Shown: positions 25,501 through 32,693, counted from the first letter of the stretch. The stretch is 64,000 nt of DNA from G963674835 sp963674835 (GCA_963674835.2 CAXXKC010000002.1:1426001-1490000), one strand, 5' to 3'. The notes: a model not told the origin generated them from the sequence alone. Numbers and translations are program-made.

Positions 25501-25914
25501 GAAGGCCTGGCCATGCCGCGCGAGGAAGATGAGTTCCGGCTGCGCTACTACAACTCGATGACGACGTGGATCACGGTCGATCGGCTGCTCGACGTGTTTG
25601 GGCTGAGTCGCGGGGATTTGGACGATGAGGAGAAGGTGACCACGGCGATTCGCCACCGCAGTCTGCACTTACCGACGTATCTTGCGCTGAAGGACGTGAA
25701 GAAGCGGTGGGGGCACGGGCAGGAAGACGTCTTCCCGGTGGCGCAGTTCGAGAAGCTGTGGAGCGACATGACGAGCCTGAACGATGTCTCCTCCCGGTTC
25801 TTCGTCGTGCCGCGGCTGCGAGGACAGCAGTTGAAGGAACCGGCGCAGTTGGACGCATGGCTTCGCGACGGCTCGGCTGCGTATGTCGATTCGCTGTGTG
25901 AGTGGCGCGATTGA
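22585..25914 (+). CDS. Fusion of degenerate fucokinase-like GHMP domain and UDPGP-type pyrophosphorylase
   Basis: 1,109 residues. Residues 1-170 are helical. From about 185 to 540 the protein follows L-fucokinase-type GHMP kinases: TPVRMDLSHSGWSD matches the RIDLAGGWSD motif, IPKGSRLAVSTNLLAA (about 311) matches the ATP loop IPKGSGLGTSS, GGGWQDSGGVWPG and LVLVHGGMAQNVGPILEM are well kept, and LGGMSGGGMGF (about 528) is the third motif. The first two motifs have lost key glycines. From about 735 the protein is a eukaryotic-type UDPGP domain: LTLAAGTGSRW, LISTSYLTHEPI, CLHPTGHWFEVPN, IMLHNLDTLGADLD and YYNSMTTWITVDRL. A sugar kinase plus pyrophosphorylase would make a nucleotide sugar, but the kinase half may be inactive. 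ATG 22585 has GAGG nine bases upstream; ATG 22570 is the alternative. Confidence 0.82.
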   Translation: MASDLIKIITSADPAIRDRSLEEFCGGSAEALIAAAEELDAFRRTSGNLYQQVRAIFFLCAIYRYYLPQKLGAHVGAQVPYAGYAHLLNRRFEEAIDVFLDAQDRDGPSDGVASALAAAYHALGFQTLADQVRRSVRSIRGNQWMFRMGHPADHPLHLHPRLLKRDAEGGPYPILSERTPVRMDLSHSGWSDIFFLGMDFPEGARVLNVSVDLGVRGRDSRPLPPIEVYLRVTDRPVLRLASLDLKSSAEVTALADVFDFAKDYLGLLKAAVIAAGIIPPGLEGSAQKLDDVLAGLVGPGLGLELVSKVNDIPKGSRLAVSTNLLAAMITCLMRATGQIRSLTGSLSESERRLVAARAILGEWLGGSGGGWQDSGGVWPGMKMIEGRPAGEGDTEFGVSRGRLLPDHHIYTESEVSRQTRQQICDSFVLVHGGMAQNVGPILEMVTEKYLLRSAAEWRARQEAMKIMRSIEDALQRGSIADLADATARNFFGPIQTIIPWASNHYTETLIADVRKRFGRAYWGFLMLGGMSGGGMGFIFDPAHKAKAQDYLQEMMSRTKRRLQHALPFAMEPVVYDFAINDCGTAAELWEGDEAFMPRSYYALCAPQWLRHDVLQLSPAVQSEISRFAAACRTHPRLVGSTESLFAELFPQPSAEQLSQVTLKRLLDDNGFDPELHEQIRADMRAGRIGLAQNRLPASTLIDDVEEEDVVDCTEAGACGGDCRKLGEAALRRGEVAVLTLAAGTGSRWTQGAGVVKALHPFCRFHRRYRNFLEVHLAKSRRVGREYGVPVPHLISTSYLTHEPIAESLERSDRYGYEGPLELSPGRSVGLRMIPMPRDLRFAWEEMPQQLLDVQAQKVRESLHASLIAWADSCGGGSDYTDNLPMQCLHPTGHWFEVPNLLRNGTLARLLADRPQLKYIMLHNLDTLGADLDAGLLGLHIGEGVCLSFEVIPRRIDDRGGGLARVNGQVRLVEGLAMPREEDEFRLRYYNSMTTWITVDRLLDVFGLSRGDLDDEEKVTTAIRHRSLHLPTYLALKDVKKRWGHGQEDVFPVAQFEKLWSDMTSLNDVSSRFFVVPRLRGQQLKEPAQLDAWLRDGSAAYVDSLCEWRD

Positions 25915-25967
25915 GGGAAGCGGCTGAGGGTGTTGGCGCAGCCGGGGGCGGCTGTGCGAGTGCGCTC

Positions 25968-26726
25968 TCAGCCGGAAGCCGTGTCGCTGCGCACTTCGAC
26001 CTGCAGCGTTCCGAGCATCTGCGTGAGGGCCTCTTCCTTCTTGTCGATGAACGGCACGTTGTCCAGAACGACGGCGCGCCGCTCGCCGCTGACGTGAAGC
26101 ACGAGGCGGCCCGACTGCAAGAGCAGGTACTCGAAAACGTCGCCGATCTCCTTGTCGATTCGCAATCCCGGGGCGGGAAAACGATCGAGGTCGCCCCAGA
26201 GTCCCCGGCGGTGCAGAAGCTCGTTGGGCCGGGCTTCCCAATAGTCGAAGCGGGCAACGATGATGGCCACCAGCGTGATCAGACCGAGGATGACGGCCAC
26301 GGTCCAGTAGAAGGTGTCATTGGCCAAAGGACGGAACGCTCGCAGCGTGCTGGTAACGTACGGGAAGATGCCGGGTTGCAGCACGGCCAGAAGAACACAG
26401 GCCAAGGCCAAGGCCACCAGGATGAAGAAAAGCGTGAGCGACGTGGCGCGGGGAAAGTCGAAGGCCAGGACCATCATGTTCGTGGCCAGCACGCCCAGGA
26501 AGATGACCGCGAGGACGACGGCGTGCGTGTTCGCCGGTTCCAAGGGCTGGTTGAGAAAGCCGAGGTAGACTGCGGCGGCGACTGCCACAAGCAGCGTGGG
26601 ATACATGAAGACGATTTTGGGGTACGACACAAGGAAAATCCGCGCAGGGATGCCGGTTGCGGGCTTCGGCTTCACGGGGGCGGGTGGTCGTGGGGCCGGC
26701 AGTTCAGGCTCAAGCGCTTCAGACAT
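25968..26726 (-). CDS. Membrane protein with PH-like C-terminal domain
   Basis: 252 residues with a Pro-rich N-terminus, four predicted transmembrane helices (around VFMYPTLLVAVAAAVYLGFL, AVVLAVIFLGVLATNMMVL, TLFFILVALALACVLLAVL and WTVAVILGLITLVAIIVA) and a C-terminal soluble domain. That domain starts at ELLHRRGLWGDLDRF and resembles bacterial PH (bPH2) domains. The ATG at 26726 has a perfect GAGGAGG seven bases upstream, which decides the start over a longer frame to 26774. It is downstream of the Crp-type regulator on the same strand (105 nt), so the two may be cotranscribed. Function unknown. Confidence 0.72.
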   Translation of the reverse strand: MSEALEPELPAPRPPAPVKPKPATGIPARIFLVSYPKIVFMYPTLLVAVAAAVYLGFLNQPLEPANTHAVVLAVIFLGVLATNMMVLAFDFPRATSLTLFFILVALALACVLLAVLQPGIFPYVTSTLRAFRPLANDTFYWTVAVILGLITLVAIIVARFDYWEARPNELLHRRGLWGDLDRFPAPGLRIDKEIGDVFEYLLLQSGRLVLHVSGERRAVVLDNVPFIDKKEEALTQMLGTLQVEVRSDTASG

Positions 26727-26831
26727 GGTGGATCCTCCTCGCGGATTATCTGGCGGGGTTTCCTTGTTCGTCAAGTCCCCCTGGCAAACGTTTCTGTGGA
26801 CGTTTGGGCGATTCTGGGCCGGTTGTTGGTA

Positions 26832-27518
26832 TTAGATTCTGGGAGTGTTGCCTTCGGCTACGGTGCGGAGGGCTGCGCGGTCGAGAACCTGGATGTGGTT
26901 GCCGTCCGGTTGCGCGATCAGGCCGGCCTCCTGAAGGCGGCGAATGGTACGCGAGAACGTCTCGCTGGTCAGGTTCAGGTGGCTGGCGACGTGCCGTCTG
27001 AGGGCCGGAAGCTCCACAAGGCCCGACGCGTGCTCTTCGCTGCTCAAGAGGAAGCGGGCCAGGCGGCCGGCGGCGTCGCGAAGCACGAGGTCTTCCATGA
27101 GGCCCACCAGGTGCCGCACCCACATGGCGAGGCCCGCCATCATGTCGAGACAGAGCTGGTGGTCTTGCTCCATCAGTTGCCGGAAGCGATCCAGCGGGAG
27201 CAGTGCGCAGGTGGTCGGCGCAATGGCTTGGGCGTTGGCGGGACAGGCGAATTGGCCGACGGCGGCCACTTCGGCGAAGGTCTCGCCTGGGCTCACCATG
27301 TGCAGCACGTGTTCCTTGCCTCCGGGCCCGCTTTGGTAAACGCGCACCCGCCCGGTTCCCACAATGTAGACACCGGGGCAGTCGTCACCGCTGCGGAAGA
27401 TCACTTGGTCCTTTTCGAAGTTCACAAGGCGGGCAATGGTGATAAGGCGCTGGAAGCCGCTCGCCTGGACCTGGGAAAAGAGCCGGCAACCTTGAAGGAT
27501 GTCGAGGACGTTGGGCAT
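26832..27518 (-). CDS. Crp/Fnr-family transcriptional regulator
   Basis: A 228-residue regulator: cyclic-nucleotide-binding-like beta roll (VNFEKDQVIFRSGDD, VYIVGTGRVRVYQSG, MVSPGETFAEVAAVG), dimerisation helix (LDMMAGLAMWVRHLVGLMED) and winged helix with LRRHVASHLNLTSETFSRTI plus RRLQEAGLI. The ETFSR recognition helix resembles FNR/DNR types, but the N-terminal cysteines of iron-sulfur FNR are absent, so it is not an oxygen sensor of that kind. DNR/NnrR-like proteins of this form can sense NO through haem. It is divergent from nrfHA, 257 bp away, and is the obvious candidate to control it; no clear FNR-type box was found by eye. Confidence 0.88.
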   Translation of the reverse strand: MPNVLDILQGCRLFSQVQASGFQRLITIARLVNFEKDQVIFRSGDDCPGVYIVGTGRVRVYQSGPGGKEHVLHMVSPGETFAEVAAVGQFACPANAQAIAPTTCALLPLDRFRQLMEQDHQLCLDMMAGLAMWVRHLVGLMEDLVLRDAAGRLARFLLSSEEHASGLVELPALRRHVASHLNLTSETFSRTIRRLQEAGLIAQPDGNHIQVLDRAALRTVAEGNTPRI

Positions 27519-27775
27519 CGGTGGGTTCTGTACGGTGGGTGCCGTTGTTGAGGTGTTGTTAGGTGGTTTGGGTTAGGTTCTCACAGCCGAGGGCGGCTTT
27601 GCTACGTGTCGGATCGCGATTGGTTGGGCACTATTTGCGTTGTTCGTTGGAGCGGGTTGGGTATTGGGCGGGGGGGCTCGTGTTGACTGGCCGGTCCCCC
27701 GGATGTCGAAAACGAGTTTCCCAGCCGGAGTGGGTTCGCGCCGGAGCTATTATACGGGATCATGGACGGCAGGAA

Positions 27776-28438
27776 ATGACCGGCACCGGTGCACGGGTGA
27801 TTCGATCGCCTGAGCAGCAAACGGACATCGTGCCTATGAGCAGGTTCGTTCGAGAGCGACTGTGGGGACTGGCAACGCTGCGCGTGTTGCCGCGCCGATG
27901 GCGGGTGCCGTGTTTTCTGATGCTGGGCGTGTTGGGAGGGATGGGGCTGTTTCTGGTCGACATATCGCGGGCTCCATCGTACCTGTTCGACAACCCGGAG
28001 ACGTGCGTCAACTGTCACGTCATGGCAACGCAGTACGTCACGTGGCAGCACAGCAGTCACGCGCGCTGCGCGACGTGCAACGATTGCCACGTGCCGCACG
28101 ATAACGTGGTGAAGGAGTACGCGTTCAAGGCGAAGGATGGGCTTTGGCACGCCACGGTGTTCACCATGCGTTGGGAGCCGCAGGTGATTCGCATATCCGC
28201 CGGCGCGGTGCCGGTGGTCGAGCAGAACTGTCGGCGCTGCCACCGCGCTCTGATCGAAGACACGGCGCTGGCCGTGCACGAGCCTGGCGATATGCGGTGT
28301 TGGGACTGCCATCGCGAGGTCCCCCACGGTCGGGTACGCAGTCTCTCGGCCACACCCGACGTGTTTCAGCCGCGTTTGTCCCCGCTGGTTTCGGGGCCGC
28401 AAGAGTTGCGTATTGGAGGTCGTTCCGCCCGCCCGTAG
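27776..28438 (+). CDS. nrfH: Cytochrome c nitrite reductase small subunit NrfH
   Basis: A 220-residue NapC/NrfH-family tetrahaem membrane anchor that takes electrons from menaquinol and passes them to NrfA. One N-terminal transmembrane helix (VPCFLMLGVLGGMGLFLV) is followed by four haem sites: CVNCH (Cys77), CNDCH, CRRCH and CWDCH, with the family pattern CVNCHVMATQYVTWQHSS and CATCNDCHVPHDN. ATG 27776 gives a 45-residue N-terminal extension; ATG 27836 (MSRFVRERLW) is closer to the usual NrfH start and may be the true one. nrfA follows 14 nt later. Cytoplasmic-membrane, periplasm-facing. Confidence 0.92.
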   Translation: MTGTGARVIRSPEQQTDIVPMSRFVRERLWGLATLRVLPRRWRVPCFLMLGVLGGMGLFLVDISRAPSYLFDNPETCVNCHVMATQYVTWQHSSHARCATCNDCHVPHDNVVKEYAFKAKDGLWHATVFTMRWEPQVIRISAGAVPVVEQNCRRCHRALIEDTALAVHEPGDMRCWDCHREVPHGRVRSLSATPDVFQPRLSPLVSGPQELRIGGRSARP

Positions 28439-28452
28439 CAAGGAGACTTGCC

Positions 28453-29886
28453 GTGAGCCAGAGTGCGCCCGAATTGCAGCCGACACCATCGCCGAAGCAG
28501 CCTCCGGCTTGGCGCGGGTGGTTGATGTTCTTGATTGCCTTGGTGGCGACGTTCCTGTTGGGTTTGCTGGCAGCGAGCGTATTGGAGCGGCGCCAGGAGG
28601 CCGCGTACCGGCCGCCGCTGGTGGAAATCGAGCCCTTCGAGACCGAGAGCGCCGTTTGGGGCCAGAACTACCCGAGGGAGTACGGCACGTACTTGAAGAT
28701 GTTCGAGACCGACACGCGGACTCGCTACGGCGGGTCGGTGCCGCGGGACTATTTGGCCGAGACGCCGGCGAACGTGGTACTGTTCGCCGGGTATGGGTTC
28801 GCGAAGGAGTATCGGCAGGCGCGTGGGCATGTCTACGCGATCGAGGACGTGACGCACACGAAGCGCGTCGGCGCGAAGACGCCGGCCACGTGCTGGACCT
28901 GCAAAAGCCCCGACGTGCTGCGGATGATGAATCAGATGGGCCCGGAGAAGTTCTACGCGGCCAAGTTCGAGGACATGAAGAGCGAGATTACGCATCCGAT
29001 CGGATGCCTGGATTGCCATGAGCCGAACACGATGCGACTTCGGGTGATGCGGCCGGCGCTTCGGGAAGCGCTCGAGCGGCGGGGGAAGAAGCTGGAAGAC
29101 GCGAGTCACCAGGAGATGCGAACGCTCGTATGCACGCAATGCCACGTCGAGTATTACTTCAAGGGCGAGGGGAACTATCTGACCTTTCCGTGGGATGACG
29201 GCATGCGGCCGGAAGACATGCAGAAGTACTACGACTCGGCCGATTTCGCCGACTGGACGCATGCGATCAGCAAGACGCGCATGGTGAAGATGCAGCATCC
29301 GGACTACGAGGTGTACGGCACGGGGATCCACGCCTATCGGGGCATCGCCTGCGCCGACTGCCATATGCCGTACCGGACCGAAGGGGCCGTCAAATTCACC
29401 GACCACCACATTCAGAGTCCGCTGCTGAATATTGCCAACTCGTGTGCCGTGTGCCATCGTTGGAGCGAGGAAGAGTTGCGCTCGCGCGTGGAGGCGATCC
29501 AGGACAAGGTGCATGAGGGGCGCGGGCGCGCGGAGCAGACCCTCAGCAAGGCGCACTTCGACGTTGCCGCCGCCATGCAGGCCGGCGCGACGGATGAGGA
29601 GTTGGAGCCGGCCCGGAAGCTGCTGCGGCAGGCACAGTTGCGGTGGGACTATGTGGCCGCCAACAACGGCATGGGGTTTCACTCGCCGCAGGAGTGCATG
29701 CGCATTCTGGAGGCTGCGGTCGATCTTGGCGGACAATGCCGGGTGGAGTGCACGCGTTTGCTCGCGCAACACGGGGTGCTGAAGCCGGTTGAATACCCTG
29801 ACTTCAGCACGAAAGAGAAGGCGCAGGCGCTGATTCAGGAGTTCATTGACGGCAAGGCGCCAAGGTTGACTGCTGGAGGAAACTGA
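28453..29886 (+). CDS. nrfA: Ammonia-forming cytochrome c nitrite reductase NrfA
   Basis: Reduces nitrite to ammonium with six electrons in the periplasm. 477 residues with an N-terminal membrane/signal segment (WLMFLIALVATFLLGLLAAS), pentahaem. The catalytic haem has the Lys-ligated CWTCK (Cys147-Lys151); the others are CLDCH (185), CTQCH (227), CADCH (300) and CAVCH (331). The active-site Tyr lies in CHVEYYF and the His in MQHPDYEVYG (His282). GTG 28453 is preceded by AAGGAG eight bases upstream. It forms an operon with nrfH, and the complex is the NrfHA type common in delta/epsilon-proteobacteria and planctomycetes. This implies respiratory nitrite ammonification or nitrite/NO detoxification. 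Confidence 0.95.
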   Translation: MSQSAPELQPTPSPKQPPAWRGWLMFLIALVATFLLGLLAASVLERRQEAAYRPPLVEIEPFETESAVWGQNYPREYGTYLKMFETDTRTRYGGSVPRDYLAETPANVVLFAGYGFAKEYRQARGHVYAIEDVTHTKRVGAKTPATCWTCKSPDVLRMMNQMGPEKFYAAKFEDMKSEITHPIGCLDCHEPNTMRLRVMRPALREALERRGKKLEDASHQEMRTLVCTQCHVEYYFKGEGNYLTFPWDDGMRPEDMQKYYDSADFADWTHAISKTRMVKMQHPDYEVYGTGIHAYRGIACADCHMPYRTEGAVKFTDHHIQSPLLNIANSCAVCHRWSEEELRSRVEAIQDKVHEGRGRAEQTLSKAHFDVAAAMQAGATDEELEPARKLLRQAQLRWDYVAANNGMGFHSPQECMRILEAAVDLGGQCRVECTRLLAQHGVLKPVEYPDFSTKEKAQALIQEFIDGKAPRLTAGGN

Positions 29887-29909
29887 TTGGCGCAAGGTGC
29901 CGTGCAGGC

Positions 29910-29950
29910 CCCCCTCACCGTGCGGCACGTCTCCCGCGAGCGAGCGAAGG
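29910..29950. repeat. CCCTCACC-type dispersed repeat
   Basis: CCCCTCACCGTGCGGCACGT then CTCCCGCGAGCGAGCGAAGG. It shares CCCTCACCGTGCGGC with the copy at 49874. It follows nrfA by 24 nt and directly precedes the 97-bp repeat at 29959. Confidence 0.5.
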
Positions 29951-29958
29951 GACGCCCA

Positions 29959-30055
29959 AGAGCGCTTTCGGCGCAACCGTAGCGCGCAGTCCGCTTTCGG
30001 AACCGCAAAAACACGCCGCCGCAAACGCTACAGTTCAGCGCGACACGCGCTAGTC
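29959..30055. repeat. 97-bp dispersed repeat, copy A
   Basis: It begins AGAGCGCTTTCGGCG and ends GCGACACGCGCTAGTC. It aligns end to end with 56691-56788; the shared core AAACACGCCGCCGC and flanking GCGACACGC...CTAGT are nearly identical. Its right end covers the last codons and TAG stop of the minus-strand gene at 30050. No protein explanation: both copies are open in some frames but by chance composition. Confidence 0.6.
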
Positions 30056-32182
30056 CATGCCGGGCAGCCAGATCTTCTGTTCTTGGTCGGGCCGCTGGCT
30101 GTCGGGGGTCCACAGCTTTCCCGGCTCGGCGTCGGCAGCGACGGGCGAGCCCGCGTCGGGCGCGACGGCTCCGACAGGTGGCTGGACCGGCGTGCCGTCG
30201 GGACGGACCATTCCGGCTTGAACGAGGAAACGCATCAGCGCTTGCGCAATGCCAGGCTCGCGGATGTGCTGGGTTTGAATGTGCTTGATGATCCGCACGA
30301 TGTGCTCGGCCTCGCCCCGCGAAAACCGATGCGACAATTCCATCAAGTCCCACAGTGCGCACGACTGCTTGCGCGACGTGGCCATGCTCCGGCCCATATT
30401 GATGTATTCGATGCCCTGGTCCGACGGGCCTTCGGCGCGGACCATCATCACACAGGCCTCGCGCCGCGCATCGGTCTCCGCCAGACTGGGGCGCTCGAAG
30501 ACGACGTGGCTGACAGTCTTCAGGGCGGATCGAACGTTGTAGCTGACGACCAGGTGGAATAGCTCGATCAACTTCTCGTCGCTCAGATTGTCAGTCTGGA
30601 CCCGGGCCAAGCGGACCAGCGGCAGCGTGGGCAGATGGAGCTGGGAGCCGTCGATCGGGCCGAGCGTGGGCAGTCCGAGCTTCTCCCTGAGCGGATTCAG
30701 ATCGACTCCCTCCCACCGCGACTCGAACCACGACGCCACGACCAGGATGGCACCCATGAGCCGTATGCGGTACTCGGCAAGAGCGGCCGCTTCTTTCGGC
30801 GTCTTTCCGTCGAGGAGTCCCAGAGGAAGCTCCAGCCACTCGTCGAGCAGAGCATGCTCCAGATGCGCCTCGCTCAGCTTTCGGAGCTGGGGCAAGGTGG
30901 CATCCGGTGGGATGCGGAAGTTCATCGCCAGCAGGTCTTGGGTCCTGGAGACGTTGCCGATCACCTCGGGCTCGGCCGGTTCGCCGAGCAGGTCGCCGGC
31001 GACGGTGCTCAGCAACTGGCGAACCTCTTCGAGGCGCCACTGCCGCAGGCCTTGCAATCTGAGCTGCGCTTCGCGGTCCGTCTGGCGGCCGAAGAGCAAC
31101 GCCTGGCAGAATGTGCGAGGTGCGGTCTCCAGCGTCAGCTCGGAACCGGGCTGCGGCGCAGCGCGATCGCAAACGAGGTAGACGGCCTTGGGCGGCGGCT
31201 GGTCGGGCTCGGCGAGGCTCATCGGATCGACGTTCACCGGAGAGATCTGCGGCGACTGGGCCAGCACCGTCTGCAGCTGTTCCACGTCCTTGACCGGCAG
31301 CGTCAAGGAGAGAACATCCGTCATGTCGCCGAGCGGATCTCCGCCGAGCAACAGCGCCAGGGCCTCGGCCTCGGCGGCGTCTTCGATCGGGACATCCATG
31401 GCGGCGTACTTCCGCAGCGCCTCGGCACAGCCATCCGTGTCGGCAAGCCAAGCGCGAAGTGTGGCCAGAACTCGCCAAAACAAGGGGTGGTCGCCGACCT
31501 GTTCCAGCAACGCGGTGATTCGCTCGGCTGCGGCGGACCAGCCTCCCCATGCCGTCGGCTCGAGGGCCTCGTCATACTTGGCTTTCCACGGGGCGTCGGC
31601 CGGAGCTTCGCCGAGTTGGCGTTCGGACTTGACCAAGAGCGGGATTTCGGGCGACGCGGCCAAGTCCATGAGCAGTTCGGCAGGTTCCGAGTCGTCGGGG
31701 TTCAGCGTGCGCTGAATGAGCAACAGAGGCAGTGCGGCCATCGGCTCGTTTTCTGCGGCCAGAGCTACGGCAACCTCTCCCATGGCGAAGTAGACCCGCT
31801 GCTCAAACTGCTCGCCCGAGACGGCCAAGGCGCGCTGCAGAGCAGACATGGCCGCGCGCCCGCCCTCTTGGTGTGCAACGACGATGGCGACTTCGGCCCA
31901 AGCCACGGGGTTCTCCGGATGCCGGTTCACAAAGGTATCGGCCGCCTGCTGGGCCGCTTCCCACTGGTCGGTCACTCGCAACAGCAGCGAGCGAGTCGCC
32001 AGAAGGCATGCCCGATCCGGCGTCTTTTCCAGCAGCGCATCCAAGTGGCTGAGGCTCGCTTGGTACTGTTCCCCTTCGAGCATTCGATCGAGTTTCTGTA
32101 GATCGCTGAGCAGGTCGGAGCAGCAAAACTTGATCTTCTTGCCAGTTCCACCAGGACAGGGGGAATACCCGTCAATGGCCAT
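30050..32182 (-). CDS. Large SEC-C-like motif protein with helical repeats
   Basis: 710 residues. The N-terminus is a SEC-C-like zinc motif, SPCPGGTGKKIKFCC; SEC-C of SecA normally reads C-P-C-G-S/T-G-K, so the second cysteine is Gly here. It is followed by TPR-like helices (LDALLEKTPDRACLLATRSL, NPVAWAEVAIVVAH) and a long helical body of unknown family, ending in a Pro/Ala-rich tail. The form is familiar from planctomycete proteins beginning M-x-D-x-Y-x-PCPGG. No signal peptide, so cytoplasmic. ATG 32182 has AGGA nine bases upstream; a longer frame to 32281 lacks homology-like features. Function unknown; a chaperone or translocation accessory role is a guess based on the SEC-C motif. Confidence 0.7.
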   Translation of the reverse strand: MAIDGYSPCPGGTGKKIKFCCSDLLSDLQKLDRMLEGEQYQASLSHLDALLEKTPDRACLLATRSLLLRVTDQWEAAQQAADTFVNRHPENPVAWAEVAIVVAHQEGGRAAMSALQRALAVSGEQFEQRVYFAMGEVAVALAAENEPMAALPLLLIQRTLNPDDSEPAELLMDLAASPEIPLLVKSERQLGEAPADAPWKAKYDEALEPTAWGGWSAAAERITALLEQVGDHPLFWRVLATLRAWLADTDGCAEALRKYAAMDVPIEDAAEAEALALLLGGDPLGDMTDVLSLTLPVKDVEQLQTVLAQSPQISPVNVDPMSLAEPDQPPPKAVYLVCDRAAPQPGSELTLETAPRTFCQALLFGRQTDREAQLRLQGLRQWRLEEVRQLLSTVAGDLLGEPAEPEVIGNVSRTQDLLAMNFRIPPDATLPQLRKLSEAHLEHALLDEWLELPLGLLDGKTPKEAAALAEYRIRLMGAILVVASWFESRWEGVDLNPLREKLGLPTLGPIDGSQLHLPTLPLVRLARVQTDNLSDEKLIELFHLVVSYNVRSALKTVSHVVFERPSLAETDARREACVMMVRAEGPSDQGIEYINMGRSMATSRKQSCALWDLMELSHRFSRGEAEHIVRIIKHIQTQHIREPGIAQALMRFLVQAGMVRPDGTPVQPPVGAVAPDAGSPVAADAEPGKLWTPDSQRPDQEQKIWLPGMD

Positions 32183-32537
32183 TTCAAACCGTCCTTCGTA
32201 GGAGAGATCTGCCGTGAGCACCACTTGGGGCTCACACCGAGAGAGCAAATCGTGAGTGTACCAGATCGCCGGACAGGGCAACAGCCAGCGGTCCCCCCGA
32301 GCTGAAGTCGCCCGCCAAAGCGATAGGGCGTGGGCGGGCGAAGCTGGCCGGCTTGTTGGTGTGAAGACTGTAATACTGCGATGGATGGATAATTTGACGA
32401 ATCTGCAAATGTGCGTGCGGTTCTACTGACCAGATAAACCGCGGCCTTGTGCGGGAATTTACCGGTTATTCCTATTCTGCGGGCGATCGGCGGCCGATTA
32501 GAGGCGGTAACGGAACGCCATCCGCCCTTAACGGCCG

Positions 32538-32549
32538 GCCCGTACGGGC
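32538..32549. promoter_or_regulatory. 12-bp perfect palindrome GCCCGTACGGGC
   Basis: Perfect dyad in the leader of the BBP7 gene, within a GC-rich context (GGCCGGCCCGTACGGGCGCA). It may be an operator or chance. Confidence 0.25.
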
Positions 32550-32603
32550 GCACCGGGGCGGATGGGGTGTTGGGTGTTCTCGCATGCACTCACCGAGTGC
32601 CAC

Positions 32604-32647
32604 GTGCCCTCACCCCCGCTCCCTACCCCGCAAACGGACAAAGCGAG
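32604..32647. repeat. CCCTCACC-type dispersed repeat
   Basis: GTGCCCTCACCCCCGCTCCC then TACCCCGCAAACGGACAAAG. Same two conserved ends as at 21595 (CCCTCACCCCCG...CCCGCAA), with CACGTG before it as at 49874. Confidence 0.5.
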
Positions 32648-32693
32648 TTGTAGGCGTTGTCGGGCAGTGGCTAGGTGTTTGAGTGGGCAACTG

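Larger units (their letters stand above)
32183..32693. other. 511-bp divergent intergenic region
   Basis: Between the SEC-C-like gene (minus) and the BBP7 barrel (plus). It holds a 12-bp perfect palindrome at 32538-32549, a CCCTCACC-type repeat at 32604-32647, and an AT-richer stretch at about 32365-32400 (TAATACT near 32371) that may contain a promoter. No credible gene. Confidence 0.45.

Noticed and set aside
27519..27775. FNR/DNR-type operator between the regulator and nrfH
   Set aside because: No TTGAT-N4-ATCAA-like dyad found by eye; a lone TTGACT at 27683 has no matching -10.
28366..30024. 552-codon open frame antisense to nrfA
   Set aside because: It mirrors the haem protein; the plus strand has five haem motifs. 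The frame is Arg/His/Leu-rich and runs through both repeats.
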